DNA from: Clostridiales bacterium
GTDB taxonomy: Bacteria > Bacillota > Clostridia > Lachnospirales > Lachnospiraceae
Direction of reading: 5' to 3'
Length of the DNA stretch: 33,831 bases
Assembly (NCBI GenBank): GCA_012520645.1
Contig: JAAYNV010000061.1
Coordinates: forward strand, 1 to 33,831
This document shows positions 28,956 to 33,831 of this stretch, in pieces; position 1 is the stretch's first letter, and every line of letters starts with the position of its first letter. The notes below the pieces were generated by a model, which was given only the letters and a program-made list of their open reading frames with translations, had not been told where the DNA came from and did not search any database. Made by a program: the position numbers and the translations under genes.

Positions 28956-28970
28956 GACAACCCATAAAAT
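28942..28970 (+). promoter_or_regulatory. Promoter of the TrpB2-nicotinamidase pair
   Basis: TTGACG (28942-28947) and TAAAAT (28965-28970) lie exactly 17 bases apart; each matches consensus at 5 of 6 positions. The -35 box overlaps the last codons of the PTS gene. The start codon of the next gene is at 29006. Confidence 0.65.
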
Positions 28971-29005
28971 AGAAGATAGATTATGTACGAACGGAGGAAA
29001 GCAGA

Positions 29006-30373
29006 ATGCGTGAAATACCATATAAGATTTATCTGGAAGAACAGGAGATGCCAAAGCAGTGGTACAATGTCCGGGCTGATATGAAGAAAAAGCCGGCACC
29101 GATTTTAAATCCAGCCACACTGCAGCCGGTTACGTTGGAAGAATTATCCGGTATTTTTTGTACAGAGCTTGCAAAGCAGGAGCTGGATGATACGACTCCT
29201 TATTTCGATATACCGGAGGAAATCCGTAACTTTTATAAGATGTACAGACCGTCACCGCTTGTACGTGCCTATTGTCTGGAAAAGAAGCTGGATACACCGG
29301 CACACATCTACTACAAATTTGAAGGCAATAACACATCAGGCAGCCATAAATTAAATTCTGCGATTGCACAGGCGTATTATGCAAAGAAACAGGGATTAAA
29401 GGGTGTGACCACAGAGACGGGAGCAGGTCAGTGGGGGACGGCGCTTTCCATGGCATGTGCCTATTTTGATCTGGACTGTCAGGTTTATATGGTGAAGTGT
29501 TCCTATGAGCAGAAGCCGTTTCGCCGTGAGGTCATGCGTACCTATGGAGCAAAGGTAACCCCTTCTCCGTCCATGAGTACCAAGATCGGACGGGAGATCA
29601 ATGAAGAGTTTCCGGGTACGACAGGAAGCCTCGGCTGTGCCATCTCTGAGGCAGTAGAGGCAGCGGGAAGTCAGGAAGGTTACCGCTATGTGCTCGGTTC
29701 TGTATTGACACAGGTGCTGCTGCATCAGTCTATTATCGGTCTGGAGACAAAGGCGGCACTGGATAAATATGGAATCAAAGCAGATATGATCATTGGCTGC
29801 GCCGGAGGCGGTTCCAATCTGGGCGGTCTGATTTCACCGTTTGCAGGAGAAATATTAAGAGGTGAGGCGGATTATGAGCTTGTGGCGGTGGAACCGGCAT
29901 CCTGTCCGAGCCTGACCAGAGGAAAATATGCGTATGATTTCTGTGATACCGGAAAGGTGTGTCCGCTTGCAAAGATGTATACACTGGGCAGCGGCTTCAT
30001 CCCGTCAGCAAGCCATGCAGGAGGTCTGCGTTATCATGGCATGAGCTCCGTTGTATCTGAATTGTATGATCAGGGACTGTTAAGCGCCAGAAGCGTGGAG
30101 CAGACCGAGGTATTCAAGGCGGCACAGACCTTTGCCAAAGTGGAGGGTATCCTTCCGGCGCCGGAGAGCAGTCATGCGATCAAGGTAGCGATTGATGAGG
30201 CAATGAAGTGCAGGGAAACCGGAGAAGAGAAAAACATCGTATTCGGTCTGACCGGTACCGGTTATTTTGATATGGTAGCTTATCAGAGATATAATGACGG
30301 TGAGATGAGAGATTACATTCCGACGGACGAAGAGCTGGCAAAAGCACTTGCCAAGCTGCCAAAGGTGGAGTAA
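29006..30373 (+). CDS. trpB2: TrpB2-like PLP-dependent tryptophan synthase beta homologue
   Basis: A 455-residue fold-type II PLP enzyme of the TrpB2 group, longer than TrpB1 (about 400). The N-terminal extension has QWYNVRADM, and RPSPLVRAYCLE follows. The PLP lysine is K115 in SGSHKLNSAIAQAYYAKK. Then come TETGAGQWGTALSMAC, the phosphate loop GCAGGGSNLGG, and the C-terminal GLTGTGYFDM. TrpB2 enzymes condense indole with serine in vitro and are often outside trp operons; some may act as serine deaminases (family knowledge). No trpA or other trp gene is nearby. A GGAGGAAAG ribosome site precedes ATG 29006, and a hydrolase gene follows 5 bases after the stop. Confidence 0.9.
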   Translation: MREIPYKIYLEEQEMPKQWYNVRADMKKKPAPILNPATLQPVTLEELSGIFCTELAKQELDDTTPYFDIPEEIRNFYKMYRPSPLVRAYCLEKKLDTPAHIYYKFEGNNTSGSHKLNSAIAQAYYAKKQGLKGVTTETGAGQWGTALSMACAYFDLDCQVYMVKCSYEQKPFRREVMRTYGAKVTPSPSMSTKIGREINEEFPGTTGSLGCAISEAVEAAGSQEGYRYVLGSVLTQVLLHQSIIGLETKAALDKYGIKADMIIGCAGGGSNLGGLISPFAGEILRGEADYELVAVEPASCPSLTRGKYAYDFCDTGKVCPLAKMYTLGSGFIPSASHAGGLRYHGMSSVVSELYDQGLLSARSVEQTEVFKAAQTFAKVEGILPAPESSHAIKVAIDEAMKCRETGEEKNIVFGLTGTGYFDMVAYQRYNDGEMRDYIPTDEELAKALAKLPKVE

Positions 30374-30377
30374 GGGT

Positions 30378-30899
30378 ATGAAAAAAGTATTGATCGTAGT
30401 GGATATGCAGAAGGATTTTGTAGACGGTGCACTGGGCACGAAAGAGGCAGAAGGTATTGTAGAGCATGTAACAGAGAAAATCAGAAATTTTGAAGGAGAT
30501 CTGATTGCAACCTATGATACACATAATGAAAATTATAGGAATACGCAGGAGGGAAGGAAGCTTCCGGTACCTCACTGCATCAAGGATACAGAAGGCTGGC
30601 AGTTGGATAAAAGGGTTCAGGAAGCATTGGAGACAAAGGGTTTCCGGGCAGTCTGTAAGCCGACCTTCGGTTCTGTGGATCTGGTAGAGCTAGTTCGGGA
30701 ATATGATACCGACGATACGGAGATTCAGCTGATTGGCTTATGTACTGACATCTGTGTTGTTTCTAATGCGTTGCTGTTAAAAGCGAATTTCCCGGAAATG
30801 AAGATTTCTGTAGATTCTTCCTGCTGTGCCGGAGTGACGCCTGAAAAGCATGAGGCTGCATTGGAGACGATGCGGTCCTGCCAGATTGATGTAGAGTGA
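30378..30899 (+). CDS. Nicotinamidase-like cysteine hydrolase
   Basis: A 173-residue isochorismatase-fold hydrolase. The Asp-Lys-Cys triad is D9 (VVDMQKDF), K94 (VCKPTFGS) and C126 (LCTDICVVS). Metal-site residues D47 and H49 (DTHNENY) and H66 (VPHCIKDTEGW) are also present, as in nicotinamidases, which turn nicotinamide into nicotinate for NAD salvage. Metal residues favour nicotinamidase over other cysteine hydrolases. It starts five bases after the TrpB2 gene with GGTGGAGTAAGG as ribosome site, so the two are co-transcribed. An in-frame ATG 30348 lies inside the upstream gene and is rejected. Confidence 0.88.
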   Translation: MKKVLIVVDMQKDFVDGALGTKEAEGIVEHVTEKIRNFEGDLIATYDTHNENYRNTQEGRKLPVPHCIKDTEGWQLDKRVQEALETKGFRAVCKPTFGSVDLVELVREYDTDDTEIQLIGLCTDICVVSNALLLKANFPEMKISVDSSCCAGVTPEKHEAALETMRSCQIDVE

Positions 30900-30938
30900 G
30901 GAAATTTTTGTTGAAATGAAATAGTGGAATAAGCGTGG

Positions 30939-30975
30939 TGCCCGGTTTGGTTTGAACCGGGCATCTTTCTGTTTG
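30939..30975 (+). terminator. Rho-independent terminator after the hydrolase gene
   Basis: TGCCCGGTT and AACCGGGCA form a perfect 9-bp stem with a 7-base loop, followed by TCTTTCTGTTT. Confidence 0.85.
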
Positions 30976-30983
30976 GATATTTT

Positions 30984-31203
30984 ATGTTAAGGAATGTTGT
31001 GCCTTTTAGGGAAGGTGATGTATTCTGCATTATTGTTCCGTTAGATGATGAATATTCGTATGATTTTGGAAAAGATGTAAAGTGACCGGAACAAGTGGCG
31101 ACCCAAGTCGATATTCAGGAAAAGATATCCTGATAAACCTAATGGTCAGAATCAAAAGTATGTTACAGTGCATCAAATGATATAATAAGATAGAAAAAGA
31201 TGG
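30984..31203 (+). pseudogene. Decayed coding remnant, unknown family
   Basis: A 33-codon frame (ATG 30984 to TGA 31085) reads VPFREGDVFCIIVPLDDEYS, which looks protein-like. It stops, after which coding-like sequence continues in other frames (for example the +1 frame reading RKRYPDKPNGQNQKYVTVHQ near 31110-31185). Several stop codons then lie close together near 31187-31200, and a good terminator follows at 31208. Together this suggests the broken end of an old gene. I do not recognise the family. Confidence 0.35.
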
Positions 31204-31207
31204 AACG

Positions 31208-31236
31208 AAGGTTGGCGGTTACGTCAACCTTTTTCT
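31208..31236 (+). terminator. Orphan terminator
   Basis: A 10-bp stem with one G-T pair (31208-31217 and 31222-31231) and loop GTTA is followed by TTTTTC. No intact gene precedes it, which supports a lost gene upstream. Confidence 0.75.
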
Positions 31237-31263
31237 ATTAAAAATTTTACTGATTCTATGAGA

Positions 31264-31762
31264 ATGACACATTTTGTCATGCTCGAATGGCAAAATGGAA
31301 GGGAACAGTCAGGATGGGTGGGGCGTACAAATATTTGAAGATTGCTTATTCGCTGTTGATGAAAGATTCGTCGAAGATTATTTATTTTCCCTGCAAGCAT
31401 GAGGAAGATTATGGAGATTATTATCAGGAGCATACTACCGGTGGAAACTTCGGTTTCGGAGAAGTCTGTGGTATCGGATAAAAGATATTTAAGGTATTGG
31501 GACGATTAGGGAGATGTAATTTTTCAACAGTTTTCGAAAGATATATTATATTTGTATTTCAAGGCAGTCTTGGAAGGGTTAAGAAAAATCAAAATGGGAC
31601 AGTGCTGTGCCGAGGAATGGCTGATACTGGTGTGCTTGTTTTCGGATAACGACATGGCTTATTTTCGCGGTACTTTAAAGGAAGAAGGCAAAAAAAGGTG
31701 GGAAGAGGAGAAGGGGGGGATATGAACTGTTTCGAGAGGTTTTGGAGGCAGAACGGACTTGA
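31264..31762 (+). pseudogene. Decayed gene with stop and frameshifts, unknown family
   Basis: Coding-like segments follow each other in changing frames. The first (about 31290-31402) reads GWGVQIFEDCLFAVDERF and ends VEDYLFSLQA. Then an open frame starts at ATG 31399 and meets TAG at 31507-31509. The same frame continues (QQFSKDILYLYFKAVLEGL, then CAEEWLILVCLFSDNDMAYF) to TGA 31723-31725. Removing one G from the G7 run (31713-31719) would extend it to TGA 31760-31762, reading GYELFREVLEAERT. A separate 64-codon frame at 31287-31481 overlaps but looks less natural. It ends 8 bases from the convergent XRE gene. The family is not recognised; remains of a small accessory protein is the best guess. 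Confidence 0.4.
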
Positions 31763-31770
31763 GGAACGCA

Positions 31771-32010
31771 CTATTCTTCCAGTAGCCATTCTACAGTCAC
31801 CTTAAGCACTTTTGCAAAAATTTTCAGTTCATAGTCTGGAACAAAGCGTGTTCCGATTTCGATGCGGCTTATACTGTCGCGTTCTATTGTGATTCCGGCG
31901 ATTTGTAATTGTGCAGCTAAATCAGATTGTGAAAGGCGCTGTTTTAATCGAGCTTCCCGAATACGTTCGCCGCAAAGGTTTTTCTTTCCTTTGTAAGTAT
32001 ATATTTTCAT
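31771..32010 (-). CDS. XRE-family (Cro/C1-type) HTH regulator
   Basis: A 79-residue DNA-binding protein that is almost only the helix-turn-helix domain. GERIREARLKQRLSQSDLAA (about 13-32) is followed by the recognition region IERDSISRIEIGTRFVPDYE (about 41-60) and the final helix LKIFAKVLKVTVEWLLEE. The start ATG 32010 has AAGGA 9 bases upstream and gives the usual short N-terminus; an in-frame ATG at 32061 would put a start inside the operator region. It is divergent from the zinc-ribbon protein gene, and copies of TGTGTTAAAG lie between them, suggesting autoregulation and control of the neighbour. Confidence 0.88.
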   Translation of the reverse strand: MKIYTYKGKKNLCGERIREARLKQRLSQSDLAAQLQIAGITIERDSISRIEIGTRFVPDYELKIFAKVLKVTVEWLLEE

Positions 32011-32025
32011 GTTGTGTAGTCCTTG

Positions 32026-32087
32026 TGTGTTAAAGCTCTGCAATATTCTTGACTTTAACACATAAAGAATGTAAAATTGTGTTAAAG
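32026..32087. promoter_or_regulatory. Three-copy operator motif (TGTGTTAAAG) between divergent genes
   Basis: TGTGTTAAAG occurs at 32026-32035 and 32078-32087, and its exact complement CTTTAACACA at 32053-32062. The last two form a perfect 10-bp inverted repeat with a 15-base spacer that brackets the -10 box of the plus-strand promoter. The first copy lies just upstream of the XRE start codon. The likely binder is the XRE protein (inference). Confidence 0.6.
32049..32077 (+). promoter_or_regulatory. Promoter of the zinc-ribbon membrane protein gene
   Basis: TTGACT (32049-32054) and TAAAAT (32072-32077) are exactly 17 bases apart, each matching consensus at 5 of 6 positions. The inverted repeat in the preceding entry overlaps the -35 end and abuts the -10 box, so a bound repressor would block polymerase. 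Confidence 0.7.
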
Positions 32088-32186
32088 ATCAGAAACACGG
32101 AATATTATGTCCCAATTTTGTAAAAATATGAGATGTTTTCCGGGAATGGAGAAAAGACAAATACAAATGAAAGTGGAGGTATACAG

Positions 32187-33629
32187 ATGCAGTGTACAAA
32201 TTGTGGAAAAGAGATGGATGGCAGTGTAAAGTTCTGCCCGGAATGTGGAAGTCAAATTGGCGGTTTTCAAGGGGCAAATTACGGGCAGCAGCCTGTGAAT
32301 CGGGGTGTTGTGCAGAGCAATATCAATATGGAACCGGATGTGAAAAGAGGAATGCTCTTTAGCTCCTGCAGACTGGTAATCGGAATTGTATCGATTGTTT
32401 TATTCTTCTGGATTTCGTTTCAATCCTGTGCAGTAGGTGTAGCAAACACCCTTGAAGGCAATGGAAAAGTCAGTGGCACAGCCGGAATGGTGCTGGCAGT
32501 ATCGTGGCTTGTGGCAGGAATTGTAGGGATTGCAGGCAGAAAGCATATCCCTGCAGTGGCGACAGCTTCGGGGTTTTATTTCTTTGGTGCATTGATGGGT
32601 ATGGTGGATGTGGGCATCTATATTGATCTGATTATATGGAGTGCCCTTTCCTTATCATTTGGATTGATTCTGCTGTTGGCAATCCTGTTGCGGAAGAAGG
32701 AAATATTCTGGAAAACCGGAGTCTCTGTTTTGACAGAGCTTGGAATCATGGGTGTTATGCTTGGTGTGGCTTTTGTTATCTGCATCGTGGCAGAGGCACA
32801 GGACGAAGAAGCTTCTTATAACAGCAGTCAGCAGTCCACAGTCTCTCAAGAGCAAACAGGGGGAGAAGAAAAGAAAGAGGCAGAGGAAAAGAAAGAAACG
32901 AAGGCAGAAGCTGCGGAATCCGGACAGGTCGATTATTGGGGCGAGGTATCCGATTTGCTGCAGGAAATGAATGATAATCCTGTTGCTGCAAAGGAAAAAT
33001 ATTTGAATAAGGTTATGAGATTGACAGGGCAGATATCCTATATAGGCGGTGAAAAAGGCTCCTATTATGTCAGCTTGGCGGATCCGTTTGATGCCTGGCA
33101 GATTGATTCAATCGATTGTTATGTAGCGGATGAAGTCATAACCAAGGTGAAAAATGGTGATTTTGCTACGATAACGGGAAGAATAGAGGAAGGTTTCATG
33201 GGATTGGAAATGAAGGACTGTGAAATTGTGAATTCGAAAACGCCGACTGCGGGTGGTGAAGCGTTTGCAGATGAAGAGTATGCAGATGAAAGCGTTTATC
33301 ACAGCCCGTTCGGTGGCTTAAGCATTGCAGGCTATTACGGTGGATCGCTTGGACAGTCGGTATTGACGATTAATATGTATTCTGCGCCAGAAGGGGAAGC
33401 GATTGGAAATGCTGAGATTTATATAGACAGTGAGCATCCTACGCAAGGAGGCATGTCCTATTATGGAGAGCTGATCGAGGTGATGCCGGGTCTCTATGAT
33501 GTAGTTGGGAATTCTGGTGATTCCGTATCGCTTATTTATTTTGAGGACAATGGATATACATGTATGTCTCTTCTTGTTAATGAGGAAGTAGTAGAGGAAT
33601 ATACAATGATCGAAAGCTTCGAATCTTAA
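32187..33629 (+). CDS. Zinc-ribbon membrane protein with OB-fold-like domain, function unknown
   Basis: A 480-residue protein beginning with a zinc ribbon (MQCTNCGKEMDGSVKFCPEC; Cys 3, 6, 17, 20). About five hydrophobic segments follow (roughly 55-210), then a Lys/Glu/Ala-rich linker (about 224-247). Next comes a region of about 80 residues resembling an OB-fold (VMRLTGQISYIGGEKG ... CYVADEVITKVKNGDFATITGRIEEGFMGLEMKDCEIV). The last 110 residues are a beta-rich Gly/Tyr/Glu domain (SPFGGLSIAGYYGGSLGQS onward). Similar zinc-ribbon plus OB-fold proteins are common and uncharacterised in gut Clostridia. ATG 32187 has GGAGGT 6 bases upstream; the in-frame ATG 32133 lacks a site. No clear terminator follows. 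Confidence 0.8.
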   Translation: MQCTNCGKEMDGSVKFCPECGSQIGGFQGANYGQQPVNRGVVQSNINMEPDVKRGMLFSSCRLVIGIVSIVLFFWISFQSCAVGVANTLEGNGKVSGTAGMVLAVSWLVAGIVGIAGRKHIPAVATASGFYFFGALMGMVDVGIYIDLIIWSALSLSFGLILLLAILLRKKEIFWKTGVSVLTELGIMGVMLGVAFVICIVAEAQDEEASYNSSQQSTVSQEQTGGEEKKEAEEKKETKAEAAESGQVDYWGEVSDLLQEMNDNPVAAKEKYLNKVMRLTGQISYIGGEKGSYYVSLADPFDAWQIDSIDCYVADEVITKVKNGDFATITGRIEEGFMGLEMKDCEIVNSKTPTAGGEAFADEEYADESVYHSPFGGLSIAGYYGGSLGQSVLTINMYSAPEGEAIGNAEIYIDSEHPTQGGMSYYGELIEVMPGLYDVVGNSGDSVSLIYFEDNGYTCMSLLVNEEVVEEYTMIESFES

Positions 33630-33799
33630 AAAGTTTTTATTTCAAAGTATCGAAGCCTGAAATATGGGATCTATCGCAAACTGGTTGCCGCAGGCGGACT
33701 CTTTTTAAGCAAGACGCAGAATAAGGTATAAAATACCTCCATTTACAGATACTAGGATTACAAAAAATCTAAAGCAAATTAGTAAAACTGGAGGAAATT

Positions 33800-33831
33800 A
33801 TGAAGGCAACAGGCATAGTTAGAAGAATAGA
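33800..33831 (+). CDS. spoVT: SpoVT/AbrB-type transition-state regulator, 5' end only
   Basis: The window ends after ten codons reading MKATGIVRRI, which matches the start of SpoVT as I remember it and of related AbrB-type swapped-hairpin regulators. The ribosome site GGAGG (33790-33794) lies 5 bases upstream. SpoVT controls forespore genes and germination traits in Bacillus. The preceding 170 bases hold a weak 6-bp hairpin (33724-33738) and no obvious gene. The rest of the gene lies beyond the edge, so the call depends on a short match. Confidence 0.7.
   Translation, partial: MKATGIVRRI

Overview
The window looks like chromosome from a spore-forming Clostridia, most likely Lachnospiraceae. 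The basis is gene content recognised by eye: a Firmicutes-type F-ATPase operon, the glgC/glgD pair, spoVG-pth-mfd, DnaD/DnaI-type primosome genes, QueT with a preQ1 riboswitch, and a spoVT-like gene starting at the right edge. No tRNA, rRNA, CRISPR array or complete insertion sequence was seen.

Layout. (1) 135-7420: a complete F1Fo ATP synthase operon on the plus strand (atpZ, atpI, atpB-E-F-H-A-G-D-C), with a near-consensus promoter and a terminator. Ligand residues in the c subunit fit a sodium-coupled enzyme. (2) 7468-13581: four plus-strand genes of unknown or partly known role. They are a membrane-anchored coiled-coil protein, a small conserved protein, a class I methyltransferase, and a large anchored protein ending in what looks like a catalytically dead C39-like peptidase domain. 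(3) 13553-19311: a minus-strand block transcribed murC, dnaD, dnaI, prs, queT. A strong terminator separates murC from dnaD, and a preQ1-I riboswitch precedes queT. (4) 19500-26655: plus-strand glgC-glgD (glycogen precursor synthesis), spoVG, pth and mfd; mfd is split by an in-frame TAG. (5) 26795-28955: a glucose/GlcNAc-type PTS EIICBA permease split by a one-base frameshift in an A7 run. (6) 28942-30975: a TrpB2-type PLP enzyme with its own promoter, followed by a nicotinamidase-like hydrolase. (7) 30976-33629: an accessory patch with decayed coding DNA, a small XRE regulator, and a divergent zinc-ribbon membrane protein whose promoter is overlaid by an inverted repeat. (8) 33800 to the edge: the first ten codons of a SpoVT/AbrB-type regulator.

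How it fits together: the core genes cover energy coupling (ATP synthase), envelope synthesis (murC), replication restart or helicase loading (dnaD, dnaI), nucleotide supply (prs), queuosine precursor uptake (queT), carbon storage and uptake (glgCD, PTS), translation quality control (pth) and transcription-coupled repair (mfd). In Bacillus subtilis spoVG, prs, pth, mfd and spoVT lie close together. Here pth-mfd and the spoVT-like gene are separated by about 7 kb of metabolic and accessory genes, so that stretch looks like a variable site.

The least explained parts are the 7.6-13.5 kb cluster, the repeated DnaA-box-like 9-mers between murC and dnaD, and the 31-33.6 kb patch. Two neighbouring large genes (mfd, PTS) are disrupted by single-base events; these could be real mutations or sequence errors, and the window alone cannot decide.
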